From: a virus
IMG/VR virus record: IMGVR_UViG_3300027881_000111
Location: 1 to 20,060 of that record
Strand: one strand, 5' to 3'
Length of the DNA stretch: 20,060 nt
In this document: positions 1 to 7,030 of the stretch, piece by piece
Numbering within the stretch: the first letter of the stretch is position 1
How the letters are laid out: the number at the start of each line of letters is the position of its first letter
Notes under the pieces: model-generated
Seen by the model: only the letters and a program-made list of their open reading frames with translations
Database searches by the model: none
Told to the model about the DNA's origin: nothing
Position numbers and translations under genes: made by a program

Positions 1-173
1 CACCCGGTGCTGGCGGCGCTGGTGGCGTCGGTGGCTTCGGTGGCTCTGGTGGTGGAGCTGGTCAGATTGGCGGAGGTCAACCGCCCGGTGGTGGCGGCGG
101 TCCCGGTCCCGGTCGCCCGCGTAGACCGCCACGACCCGGCCCCGGTCCTCGTCGCCGGCGTGCGCTCAGATGA
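1..173 (+). CDS. 3' end of a Gly-rich, Pro/Arg-tailed protein upstream of portal (partial)
   Basis: The gene enters from the left edge, so only the last 56 residues are visible, read in the frame that stops with TGA at 171-173. The visible part is almost pure glycine with Ala, Val and Ser, then PPGGGGGPGPGRPRRPPRPG, and it ends in a basic RRRRALR. I chose this frame because its stop overlaps the portal start as ATGA, the same junction used further down the operon; the open frame beginning at base 7 gives a composition typical of an off-frame reading. In T7 the gene just before the portal encodes gp7.3, a small tail protein whose C-terminal half is Gly- and Lys-rich, so a gp7.3-like role is possible by position and composition only. 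A DNA- or RNA-binding role of the basic tail is equally possible. The function is not recognised. Confidence 0.6.
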   Translation, partial: PGAGGAGGVGGFGGSGGGAGQIGGGQPPGGGGGPGPGRPRRPPRPGPGPRRRRALR

Positions 174-1723
174 AACTCACTGGCCCGCAACTTCTCAAGC
201 GCTTCAGCAAAGCGAAATCAGGGCGGTCAAATTGGGAAGACTTGTGGCAGGACATTTATGACCTGACTCTGCCATCGCGTGAAGGCTTCTATGAAAACGT
301 ACCGGGTGAGGAGCGCACCGAAGAAATCTATGACGAAACAGCGCTGGTGTCTCTTGCCGACTTTGTTTCGCGTATCCAGCAGGGCGTAATTCCTTCTCAC
401 CTTATGTGGTTCCGACTCGAACCCGGCCCAGAAGTTATAGATCCTTCGGCTCGTAAGGAGCTGCAAGAACAGCTTGATGTTGTCGGCTCGTTCATCTGGG
501 AGGCGATTGTCAATTCCAATTTCGTCAATGAAGCGCAGGAAGTCATTACTGATCTGGCGATCGGTTGGGCCAATCTCATCATCGAGGACGGCATCGACGG
601 CAAGCTGCTTGCATTCAAGTGCGTACCTCAGTGCCAAACCTTCTGGGACACTGGCGGCCCGATGAAAGAGGTCGATGGCGTGTTCCGTGTGCGCGAGAAG
701 ATCAAGATCAATGACATTAAACTGATCTGGCCTGACGCCATTATCAGTGACGCGCTTCAGGGCAAGGCCGCCGGAGATCCCGACGCAACAACGAACCTGG
801 TCGAAGCGTCCTATCGTGATTGGCACGACAAGCGCACGCCGGTCTATCGCTATCAGATCGTCGCTGGCGAAGACAAATCGCTGGTGGTCGATAACGAGGA
901 GCGCGGCCTCGGTGCGCGTCCCTATTGCACGCCACGCTGGTCGGTTGCTGCCGGTGAAGTCTACGGTCGTGGCCCATTGGTATCGGCACTGCCTGCTATC
1001 AGGACCACGAACCTCGTTACGGAGATGATTCTTGAGAACTCCCAGATGGCTATCTCTGGCCTTTGGCAAGTTGACGACGACGGGACCATCAACGTCGATA
1101 ACGTGGAGATCGTACCGGGCGCGGTGTATGCACGACCTCCTGACAGTAGAGGACTCGAACGAACCGATAGTCCAAGCAACTTCAATGTTGCCGACATTGT
1201 TCTATCCCAACAGCAGGAGAACATTCGCAAAGCCTTATTTGCACAAAATCTCGGCCCGTTGGATCAGACACCACGATCCGCAACCGAGATTAACGCAAGG
1301 ATGCAAGACCTTGCCGAACAGACAGCAGGACCATCGGGCCGATTGAAAGTCGAATGGCTCGATAAAATGATTCAACGCATCGTGTGGCTTTTCACACGTT
1401 CCGGCATACTGGAAATGCCGCAGGTTGATGGGCGCGCAGTGCGCGTCATTGCCAAGTCGCCGATAGCCAGGGCGCAGAAGTTTGAGGAAATTGAGAGAAT
1501 CCGCGGTTTCGCGGGTGATGTCATTGGGATGCTTGGGCCGCAGGCTGGTCAGCTCTATATCGACCACGATGAGCTGGTTGACGAACTGCAAGCCAAGTGG
1601 GAAGTGCCGCAGAAAATGGTACGCAGTGAGGGCGAACGAGAAAGGATGATGGAAGGGGCGGCGGAAGCAGCGGCGTTACAACAGTCGGGAGGTTTGCCAG
1701 CTCAATCTGAAATAGGGCAATGA
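170..1723 (+). CDS. Portal (head-to-tail connector) protein, T7 gp8-like
   Basis: This 517-residue protein is close to the length of T7 gp8 (536). It would form the dodecameric ring at one capsid vertex through which DNA is packaged and ejected and on which the tail is built. The N-terminal 90 residues show the family pattern: a helix with LLKRF, paired tryptophans in NWEDLWQDIYDLTLPSR, the EIYDET segment, and the hydrophobic stretch ending in MWFRLEPG. The middle contains the wing and stem region, with the AEINARMQ-like helix typical of podovirus connectors around residue 370 (TEINARMQ). The C-terminus is acidic and Ala/Gln-rich, as in other connectors. The start overlaps the upstream stop (ATGA) and its stop overlaps the next start (ATGA), which implies translational coupling. 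There is no clear ribosome binding site before the start. Identification rests on family pattern and gene order. Confidence 0.95.
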   Translation: MKLTGPQLLKRFSKAKSGRSNWEDLWQDIYDLTLPSREGFYENVPGEERTEEIYDETALVSLADFVSRIQQGVIPSHLMWFRLEPGPEVIDPSARKELQEQLDVVGSFIWEAIVNSNFVNEAQEVITDLAIGWANLIIEDGIDGKLLAFKCVPQCQTFWDTGGPMKEVDGVFRVREKIKINDIKLIWPDAIISDALQGKAAGDPDATTNLVEASYRDWHDKRTPVYRYQIVAGEDKSLVVDNEERGLGARPYCTPRWSVAAGEVYGRGPLVSALPAIRTTNLVTEMILENSQMAISGLWQVDDDGTINVDNVEIVPGAVYARPPDSRGLERTDSPSNFNVADIVLSQQQENIRKALFAQNLGPLDQTPRSATEINARMQDLAEQTAGPSGRLKVEWLDKMIQRIVWLFTRSGILEMPQVDGRAVRVIAKSPIARAQKFEEIERIRGFAGDVIGMLGPQAGQLYIDHDELVDELQAKWEVPQKMVRSEGERERMMEGAAEAAALQQSGGLPAQSEIGQ

Positions 1724-2031
1724 CAGACGATGGAATCGGTAAAGACGTAAGACCACCCAAAAAGGACAAACGATCAAAGCCCAAGCAGTACATCGGGCCG
1801 GATGGATTGAAGCGTCCACCGAAGTTCGAGCATAACCTTAACGAGAGTTTTGCCATTATCTTCAGCAGCGCAGCCGGTAAGGATGTTCTCGATTACCTCA
1901 AATCTGTAACGACTGGTCGAGTATTACCGCCCGGTCTGGATGCCAATGCGTATCCATATCAGGAAGGAGCCCGTTGGCTGATGGGCATAATTGCTACACG
2001 AATCAAAGACGGTGAGGACAAAAAACCATGA
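1720..2031 (+). CDS. Small Bbp19-like protein between portal and scaffold
   Basis: This 103-residue protein has a Lys/Pro-rich basic N-terminus (about residues 8-35) followed by a compact domain containing FAIIFSSAAGKDVLDYLK and EGARWLMGIIATRI. The pattern of an aromatic segment, a G-x-x-VL-x-x-L helix and a later EG-R helix resembles the small Bbp19-type proteins found between portal and scaffold in Bordetella phage BPP-1 and many environmental podoviruses. Their molecular role is not established. The position suggests a part in prohead assembly or DNA packaging. It overlaps both neighbours by four bases (ATGA at 1720 and at 2028), so it is probably translated stoichiometrically with the portal. 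The family assignment is from memory of the pattern and is moderately sure; the coding call is secure. Confidence 0.82.
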   Translation: MTDDGIGKDVRPPKKDKRSKPKQYIGPDGLKRPPKFEHNLNESFAIIFSSAAGKDVLDYLKSVTTGRVLPPGLDANAYPYQEGARWLMGIIATRIKDGEDKKP

Positions 2032-2807
2032 AATATCTACTCAAATTACTATGGATATTCCTCCCACGCGAAGGCGAGGGCGAGGGTGAGGGCGAAGGCG
2101 AAGGCGATCAGAAGCCATTGGGCGGCGACGATCCTGATGCCAAACCGGACTGGCTTGCAGAGAAATTCTGGAATCCTGACCTGAAGGCTCCGCGTGTCGA
2201 GATCCTTGGTAAAGCCTACAACGAGATCGAAGGCAAGATGCGCGGTAAGACCGACGAGCTCAAGGATGAGATTCGTACAGAAATGAGCGCGGCAGCACCG
2301 GAGAATTACACGGTGAACTTGGCCGAGGATCTGAAGATCCCAGATGGAGTCGAGCTGGATTTCTCCGAGGAAGACCCGCTTGTAAGCTGGTTCTTTGGCT
2401 TTGCCAAGGAAAACGGTCTGTCGCAGGAAACCGTTGACAAGGCGCTGAACGAATACGTTGGCATCGAGCTTGGCAACATGACCGACGTTGGTGCGGAGAT
2501 CGAGAAGCTAGGCGATCATGGACAGGATCGGTTGCTTAAGGTCCACAACTGGCTAGAATCAAAGCTCTCAGACGTTCAGTTTGCATCCATCAATCCGCTT
2601 TTGAGTTCAGCGGATCAGGTGGAAGCCTTGGAAGTTCTAATGAAATCAAGCGGGCCAGGAGACTTTGACGGCGACAGCGGCGGTTCCCCATTGACGCTTG
2701 CAGAGTTACGCACAATGCAAAATGACAAGCGTTACTGGCAGGATAAAGACCCGGCTTTCATCAAGACGGTCGAAGATGGCTACGCGAGACTTTACAAGGG
2801 GCAGTAA
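2028..2807 (+). CDS. Capsid assembly scaffolding protein with hydrophobic leader and Glu-Gly repeat
   Basis: This 259-residue acidic protein occupies the T7 gene 9 position directly before the capsid gene. It would form the internal scaffold of the procapsid and leave before or during packaging. The body from about residue 34 has the typical look of podovirus scaffolds: KPDWLAEKFW, a short charged coiled-coil-like helix (KMRGKTDELKDEIRTEM), an AAPENYTVNL strand, paired helices and a C-terminal helix with DPAFIKTVEDGYARLYKG. Two features are odd. Residues 1-14 (MKYLLKLLWIFLPR) are strongly hydrophobic with spaced lysines, and residues 15-26 are six Glu-Gly pairs. The start cannot sensibly move downstream, because the next in-frame ATG is near residue 71, inside the conserved body, while GAGGA lies upstream at 2015-2019 with about 8 bases to the ATG. 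The start also overlaps the preceding stop (ATGA). The leader is therefore part of the protein unless processed. Confidence 0.88.
   Translation: MKYLLKLLWIFLPREGEGEGEGEGEGDQKPLGGDDPDAKPDWLAEKFWNPDLKAPRVEILGKAYNEIEGKMRGKTDELKDEIRTEMSAAAPENYTVNLAEDLKIPDGVELDFSEEDPLVSWFFGFAKENGLSQETVDKALNEYVGIELGNMTDVGAEIEKLGDHGQDRLLKVHNWLESKLSDVQFASINPLLSSADQVEALEVLMKSSGPGDFDGDSGGSPLTLAELRTMQNDKRYWQDKDPAFIKTVEDGYARLYKGQ
2070..2105 (+). repeat. Hexanucleotide repeat encoding (Glu-Gly)x6 in scaffold
   Basis: Six tandem units of the form GARGGY encode alternating Glu and Gly at scaffold residues 15-26. Units differ only at third codon positions. The repeat sits exactly between the hydrophobic leader and the conserved scaffold body, so it reads as a flexible, highly acidic spacer. 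Such a repeat may change length by slippage. Confidence 0.9.
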
Positions 2808-2821
2808 ACAGCCTTATTATT

Positions 2822-2855
2822 CGGGTCGAAGGCCGCTACCAAGCGCCTCGGCCCG
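2822..2855 (+). promoter_or_regulatory. GC-rich hairpin between scaffold and capsid genes
   Basis: Bases 2822-2836 pair with 2843-2855 around a six-base loop TACCAA at 2837-2842. The stem has 13 pairs (one G-U) interrupted by two single-base bulges, C2833 and A2829. No T run follows, so it does not look like an intrinsic terminator. It could be an mRNA processing or stability element that uncouples scaffold from capsid message, or a pause site. No promoter resembling the T7 late consensus is seen in the gap. Confidence 0.55.
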
Positions 2856-2882
2856 GGTTCCCCGGCACAACCGATTAAGGCG

Positions 2883-2926
2883 CCAAGTAGAGATAACCTG
2901 AAACGGTATCCTCAATCTACTTGGAG
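2883..2926 (+). promoter_or_regulatory. Hairpin overlapping the capsid gene ribosome binding site
   Basis: CCAAGTAGA at 2883-2891 is a perfect reverse complement of TCTACTTGG at 2916-2924. Inside this 9-bp stem, 2892-2898 pairs with 2905-2910 (six pairs, one bulged A) around the loop TGAAAC. The outer stem ends on the first two bases of GGAG (2923-2926), the ribosome binding site placed 6 bases before the capsid ATG at 2933. Folding would partly occlude ribosome access, so this is a candidate translational control or mRNA processing element. Confidence 0.6.
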
Positions 2927-2932
2927 AAATAA

Positions 2933-3799
2933 ATGCACTTGCTCCGATTCGTCCTTGGCTTCATCTTTCCGATGGATGTCAACTCGATCGACACGGCGTT
3001 TACGAAGCAGTTTGAGTCAGAGGTTCACCTTGCATATCAACGCTTGGGGTCCAAACTGCTCAACACTGTTCGACGTAAAACGAATGTCGTCGGCAAGTCC
3101 ACTACCTTCCAGATCATAGGTAAGGGTATCGCTGGCACCAAGACCCGAGGCGGTCAGGTTCCGATTCTTAATCTCGTTCACACCAATGTCGAATGCACGC
3201 TGAAAGATCGTTATGGCGGCGAGTTCATCGACAAGCTGGACGAGCTCAAGATCGAACATGACGAGCGTGGAGCTGTCACAACCTCCATCGCCGGCGCTTT
3301 GGGTCGCGCATCTGATGCTGACATTGTTGCCATCACTGATACTTTCACGCAAGAAACGACTGATACGGGTGTGGTAACACAGCCGAAGGTCGAGGCAGCG
3401 TTCGAGTACATGGGTGAAAACGATGTTCCTGACGATGGCCAGCGGTTCCTTTGCGTTGCTCCGCAAGGTTGGACTGACCTCATGGGTCTTTCGCCCTTCG
3501 CATCTCTGGACTATGTTCCCGAGTCTGACCTGCCATTTCCAAAGGTAGGATTCAGTGCGAAGAATTGGTTCTCTTTTAACGTCTTCACCTTCTCAGGCTT
3601 AACGCTTACTGGTGGCACCGTTCGTCAGAACGTCGCTTACCATAAGACAGCGATTGGTCATGGGTCGGGACAGGACGTTCAAATGGACATCACCTGGCAA
3701 GGCAAAGAACAGTCGCATCTCGCGGTTGGCTCTATGTCGATGCAAGCCTGCATGATCGACCAGATCGGCGGGTATCGCATTCGCTCTACGGAGATTTAA
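2933..3799 (+). CDS. Major capsid protein with a 13-residue hydrophobic N-terminal leader
   Basis: This 288-residue protein is the likely HK97-fold shell subunit. The body starts at residue 14 with MDVNSIDTAFTKQF, followed by SEVHLAYQRLGSKLLNTVR, which is the usual N-arm pattern of podovirus coat proteins, and TTFQIIGKG. Later segments (VTQPKVEAAFEYMGENDVP, RFLCVAPQGWTDLM, AYHKTAIGH and IGGYRIRSTEI) fit the peripheral and axial domains of this family. Position after the scaffold agrees. In front of the body are 13 extra residues, MHLLRFVLGFIFP. I kept the upstream start at 2933 because GGAG lies 6 bases before it, whereas the internal ATG at 2972 has no ribosome binding site. Virion mass spectrometry would settle which N-terminus is used. 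This gene is not overlapped by its neighbours, unlike most others in the operon, consistent with independent high-level translation. Confidence 0.93.
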   Translation: MHLLRFVLGFIFPMDVNSIDTAFTKQFESEVHLAYQRLGSKLLNTVRRKTNVVGKSTTFQIIGKGIAGTKTRGGQVPILNLVHTNVECTLKDRYGGEFIDKLDELKIEHDERGAVTTSIAGALGRASDADIVAITDTFTQETTDTGVVTQPKVEAAFEYMGENDVPDDGQRFLCVAPQGWTDLMGLSPFASLDYVPESDLPFPKVGFSAKNWFSFNVFTFSGLTLTGGTVRQNVAYHKTAIGHGSGQDVQMDITWQGKEQSHLAVGSMSMQACMIDQIGGYRIRSTEI

Positions 3800-3802
3800 C
3801 AT

Positions 3803-4087
3803 ATGAAAAACTTCTTCATTAAATTAGCTCTCCGGTTCCTTCCCTGTGCATTTGACGCGACGAACATGAATCGTCTGCAACTCGGCACTTGCACCATGTG
3901 GGTTTACAAAACGGTCGAAGCGATCGCCGCTGTAGAAGTCTCTGGTTATTTCAATGACTACTACGAGCAGTTCAACAACGGTGACATCATCTGGGTTAGT
4001 GACACCAACCTAAACCTGATTAACACCCTCGGTGTTACATCGGCTGATGGTGCTTCTACTGTAACTACGCTTGTCGCTGTAACGTAA
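3803..4087 (+). CDS. Small capsid-linked protein with the same type of hydrophobic leader
   Basis: This 94-residue protein starts three bases after the capsid stop, with GGAG at 3790-3793. The body from the internal Met at residue 22 (MNRLQLG) contains CTMWVYKTVEAIAAVEVSGYFND and GDIIWVSD. That WVY-x-T, SGYFND, GD-I-V pattern recurs in small proteins encoded next to capsid genes in many environmental phages. Their role is unproven; a head decoration or vertex protein is a reasonable guess from position. The first 14 residues, MKNFFIKLALRFLP, closely resemble in character the leaders of the capsid and scaffold proteins. The internal ATG at 3866 has no ribosome binding site, so the upstream start is preferred. 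It is the last gene before the terminator-like hairpin, so it probably shares the abundant capsid transcript. Confidence 0.85.
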   Translation: MKNFFIKLALRFLPCAFDATNMNRLQLGTCTMWVYKTVEAIAAVEVSGYFNDYYEQFNNGDIIWVSDTNLNLINTLGVTSADGASTVTTLVAVT

Positions 4088-4102
4088 ATAGCGGCTTGCT
4101 AC

Positions 4103-4107
4103 AGGAG
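4103..4107 (+). promoter_or_regulatory. AGGAG preceding the hairpin, possible bridged ribosome binding site
   Basis: This perfect AGGAG lies 41 bases before the ATG at 4149, too far for direct use. The hairpin at 4110-4139 occupies most of the interval; if folded, the remaining unpaired spacing is 11 bases to ATG 4149, or 5 bases to a TTG at 4143. No other ribosome binding site is visible just before tail tubular protein A. Confidence 0.35.
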
Positions 4108-4109
4108 TT

Positions 4110-4145
4110 GGGCCGGGGTTAGTTTTCTAGCCTCGGCCCTATTTG
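4110..4145 (+). terminator. Intrinsic terminator-like hairpin after the capsid genes
   Basis: Bases 4110-4122 pair with 4127-4139 in a 13-bp stem (two G-U pairs) closed by a TTTT loop, followed by the T-rich TATTT at 4140-4144. It stands directly after the capsid protein and its small partner, the position of the late terminator in T7. Partial readthrough would lower expression of tail genes relative to capsid genes. The T run is short and interrupted, so efficiency is uncertain. Confidence 0.7.
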
Positions 4146-4148
4146 CAT

Positions 4149-4760
4149 ATGGCCCAAGCAGATCGAATTGATATTTCCAACAAGGCTTGTCTCGGTGCTG
4201 GTGTAAACAAAATCTCCAGCTTTATCGACGGCACAGCCGAAGCTATTTTCTGTAACGAGTGGTACGAGCTGATAGCTACCGCCGAACTGTCGATTTACAA
4301 ATGGCGCTTCGCTACCAAAACATACGATATAAGCAGCAACATACTCGCCGCGGCCCCGGACACGAAGTACAACACCGCGTACACGATACCGAACGATGTT
4401 CTCTCTGTTGATACCGTTCTCGTCGGCGAGACTCCGATTGAATATGATCGCTATCAGGATGAGATCCACACCTTCGATACCAGTAACGATACGGTAGTTC
4501 TCAAGTATCGTTATCGCGCTGATGAGAGTGCTTGGAATCCGTACTTCACGCTGCTTGTTGTTTACCGGCTGGCAACAATGCTTTCGTTCTCGATTGCTCG
4601 CAAAGAAGAAGTTGCGGCCTCGATGAAGGCACTGGCCGACGAACACTACCGGCGAGCCAAGACCGAGGACGCTCAGGCGCAGACAAACCAAAAAGTCAAT
4701 CTTCGCAAGATTGTTCGCGCAAGAGGCGGGAGTCTCGATAAGTTCTGGCGTAGACGCTAA
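4149..4760 (+). CDS. Tail tubular protein A (gatekeeper), T7 gp11-like
   Basis: This 203-residue protein matches the size of T7 gp11 (196) and lies in its position before the large tubular protein B. The family protein forms a dodecameric ring below the portal and connects it to the nozzle. The sequence starts with ISNKACLGAGVNKISSF, has the W-Y-L-A-x-A-x-x-Y-x-W-x-F-A-like stretch (ELSIYKWRFATKTYD), a mixed beta region with PNDVLSVDTV, and the C-terminal helical bundle YFTLLVVYRLATMLSFSIA followed by a long basic, Ala-rich helix and a basic end (KFWRRR). I chose ATG 4149; a TTG two codons upstream is also possible. No ribosome binding site lies immediately upstream, because the start follows the terminator hairpin directly. 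The stop overlaps the next start as TAATG. Confidence 0.92.
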   Translation: MAQADRIDISNKACLGAGVNKISSFIDGTAEAIFCNEWYELIATAELSIYKWRFATKTYDISSNILAAAPDTKYNTAYTIPNDVLSVDTVLVGETPIEYDRYQDEIHTFDTSNDTVVLKYRYRADESAWNPYFTLLVVYRLATMLSFSIARKEEVAASMKALADEHYRRAKTEDAQAQTNQKVNLRKIVRARGGSLDKFWRRR

Positions 4761-7030
4761 TGCCAAAATTCCGCAACTACCAAACCAACTTCTCCGGCGG
4801 GTTGTTGTCTGATGGAATGCTTGGTCGCCTGGATCTGGCTCAGTACGAAAACGGTTGTAAGCAACTTGACAACTGGTGGCCCAAAGTAACTGGCGGTATG
4901 CGTCGTCGGCCCGGTTCGGTTTACCTGAATACTCCGACCAATGCCGTAAGGCTTGAGAGCTTCGTCTTCTCTGAGAGTCAAACCTATGTCGTTGTGTTCT
5001 GTTCTGACGACACGGTTCGATTCTACAATTTCGATACCGGCGCGGAGATCGACAATATCTCGCTGTCTGTGACTACCGACGAAACCGTGATTAAGGAAAT
5101 GTCTATCACGCAAACGGCTGATGTCATGTTCTGCGCGCATATCAATTTCCCGCCGATCATGCTTCGCCGCACCGGGGCCAGTACCTTTGTTGAGGAAGTA
5201 TTCGCTTTCGAGAGCAAATACATTTCTGACGCTGGTTCTTACCCATTAGCGATGCCGTTCGTGAAGTATGAGGATTCCGAAGTTACGATGGCCGTCGATG
5301 GTTTTCTTGATGGCACAAGCGTAACTGTCACTGCAAGCGCCGCCGTATTTACGGATCGGCACGATGGTCGTGCGCTTCGCTATCGCGGCAAGCAGATGCT
5401 CGTTACTGCCGTACCCGTCAGTCAACCGGCATTAACTTGCACAGCAACAATCAAAGAGGATCTGGATCGTGGCGCTGTACTTACCTTTGATCCGTCTGAG
5501 CATTCGGCACAGGATTTTCTTATTGGCGAGATTGTTGTAGGTCGCGATTCAGGCATCAAGGCTGAAGTAGTTGATCAAAGCAATGCGACCATCACCGTAG
5601 CTATGATCGCTGGTGTATTTCCCGCACTGTCAACCGAGGAAGTTGAAGGATTAGATAGCGGTAACATTGCCGTGATAACCGGAAACTCTAATGTGAATCC
5701 GGTAGCCGTGGCCGATTGGGATGAAGAAGCATTCTCGGACGAGCAGGGATGGCCGTCTGTAATCGAGTTCCACGCGCAGCGTCTTTGGCTCGCGGGTAGT
5801 TCCTCACTTCCAGCCCATATCTTCGGGTCAAGGACTGCTGCGTTTTTTAATTTTGATGTTGGTGACGCCTTCCCTGCTGATTCTATTCAGGTTGCCGTCG
5901 CTGGCAAGACGATCAATTTGGTTGTCGATATTGTCAGTGGTCGCCATTTGCAGATATTTACCGATGGTGCTGAGTTCTATGCTCCACAAACTGACGACCT
6001 TCCCTTGGTCCCAGAAACATTCGATCTTGTAAAACAAACGCTGTACGGATCGAAGCGGCTCATTGAGCCCAAGGTGTTCGATGAGTCCACGCTGTTTGTG
6101 CAAGCACAGGGCAAAGCTGTACGTGAGTTCATTTGGATCGACCAGCAAAAAGGTTATTCAGCAGATGGCATTTCGCTAATCGCTGAAGAACATCTCAATG
6201 ATATTCAGGAAGTCGAGGTGCTGTATGGCGGCTACGACCGACCAGAGCAAATTGCTTTCTTTGTCAATGGTGACGGCACGATTACGTGGTATCACTCTGC
6301 ACGCGCCGAGGCTATCAGAACGTGGGGCAAGTGGACGACGGATGGCGAATACAAATCTCTGACCGTCCTGCAGGACACTCTGTACGCCCTGGTCGAGCGC
6401 ACTCCGACAGGAGGTAGTCCTACGATTATGCTCGAGCGTTTCGAGCTGCACATGACTGTCGATAGTGGCATCACGAAAGTTTCCAGTGGCCTGACGCCTG
6501 TTACCGGATTCACCAATCATATGCCGCACTTGCCGGATACCGAAGTTGAGGCGGTGGTAGCTGTCACGGCTGACGGCGCCGGGGATATTGGTGGCGCTGG
6601 TTCATCGGATCAGGAGCTCGACGCGGATTACTTCATTGGTCATATCACGACTGGTGCAACTGGTAGTACCGGCATTGGCGATGAGATCAATATCGAAAAT
6701 GTCACCAACATGACCTGTGGCCTTGGCTTTACTCAGACGCTTGAGACAATGCCGATCGAAGTCAAGGATCAGCAAGGCGTAACAACTGGAATGCCAAAGC
6801 GTATCGTATCGGCTGATGTATTCATGGCATCAACGCTTGCAATAACACTTGAAGGGAACAGAATTAAAACCTTCCTCGGGGAATTGGACTTAGCAACAAG
6901 ACCCTTGGCGATTACCGGACCTCGTAAATTTTATCTGCTTGGCTATAGCGAACGACCAACGCTGACGATTACGAATAATATCCCGGTGCCATGTGAGGCT
7001 CTTTCGCTTGGCGGTGAGGTGGAATACTAA
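4760..7030 (+). CDS. Tail tubular protein B (nozzle), T7 gp12-like
   Basis: The 756-residue length fits T7 gp12 (794). In the family six copies form the tail nozzle below the gatekeeper ring and contact the fibres. The first 60 residues carry the characteristic opening: NFSGGLLSDGMLGRLDLAQY, then LDNWWPKVTGGMRRRPGS. The middle is beta-rich, in keeping with the propeller domains of the nozzle, and includes EFHAQRLWLAGSSSLPAHIFGS, a segment common to these proteins. The C-terminal part around residue 660 has LEGNRIKTFLGEL, and it ends with PCEALSLGGEVEY, matching the usual P-x-x-x-L-x-L-x-G-E-V-x-Y terminus. It is joined to both neighbours by one-base stop/start overlaps (TAATG), suggesting coupled translation. 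A Gly/Asp-rich stretch near residues 605-650 may be an inserted loop. Confidence 0.93.
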   Translation: MPKFRNYQTNFSGGLLSDGMLGRLDLAQYENGCKQLDNWWPKVTGGMRRRPGSVYLNTPTNAVRLESFVFSESQTYVVVFCSDDTVRFYNFDTGAEIDNISLSVTTDETVIKEMSITQTADVMFCAHINFPPIMLRRTGASTFVEEVFAFESKYISDAGSYPLAMPFVKYEDSEVTMAVDGFLDGTSVTVTASAAVFTDRHDGRALRYRGKQMLVTAVPVSQPALTCTATIKEDLDRGAVLTFDPSEHSAQDFLIGEIVVGRDSGIKAEVVDQSNATITVAMIAGVFPALSTEEVEGLDSGNIAVITGNSNVNPVAVADWDEEAFSDEQGWPSVIEFHAQRLWLAGSSSLPAHIFGSRTAAFFNFDVGDAFPADSIQVAVAGKTINLVVDIVSGRHLQIFTDGAEFYAPQTDDLPLVPETFDLVKQTLYGSKRLIEPKVFDESTLFVQAQGKAVREFIWIDQQKGYSADGISLIAEEHLNDIQEVEVLYGGYDRPEQIAFFVNGDGTITWYHSARAEAIRTWGKWTTDGEYKSLTVLQDTLYALVERTPTGGSPTIMLERFELHMTVDSGITKVSSGLTPVTGFTNHMPHLPDTEVEAVVAVTADGAGDIGGAGSSDQELDADYFIGHITTGATGSTGIGDEINIENVTNMTCGLGFTQTLETMPIEVKDQQGVTTGMPKRIVSADVFMASTLAITLEGNRIKTFLGELDLATRPLAITGPRKFYLLGYSERPTLTITNNIPVPCEALSLGGEVEY

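Noticed and set aside
7-261. Open frame of 84 codons overlapping the portal start
   Set aside because: It is the off-frame reading of a GC-rich Gly-coding repeat and of the portal N-terminus. The frame ending at 173 gives a coherent composition and an ATGA junction.
227-1069. Long antisense open frame (280 codons) opposite the portal gene
   Set aside because: The portal frame is clearly coding with family patterns. The antisense product shows no recognisable motif and no ribosome binding site context.
2822-2855. Intrinsic terminator before the capsid gene
   Set aside because: The hairpin is strong but followed by GC-rich sequence without a T tract, so it is recorded as a regulatory or processing hairpin.
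2808-2932. T7-type late phage promoter in the scaffold-capsid gap
   Set aside because: No stretch resembles the 23-base T7 class consensus, and a different phage polymerase consensus cannot be derived from one window.
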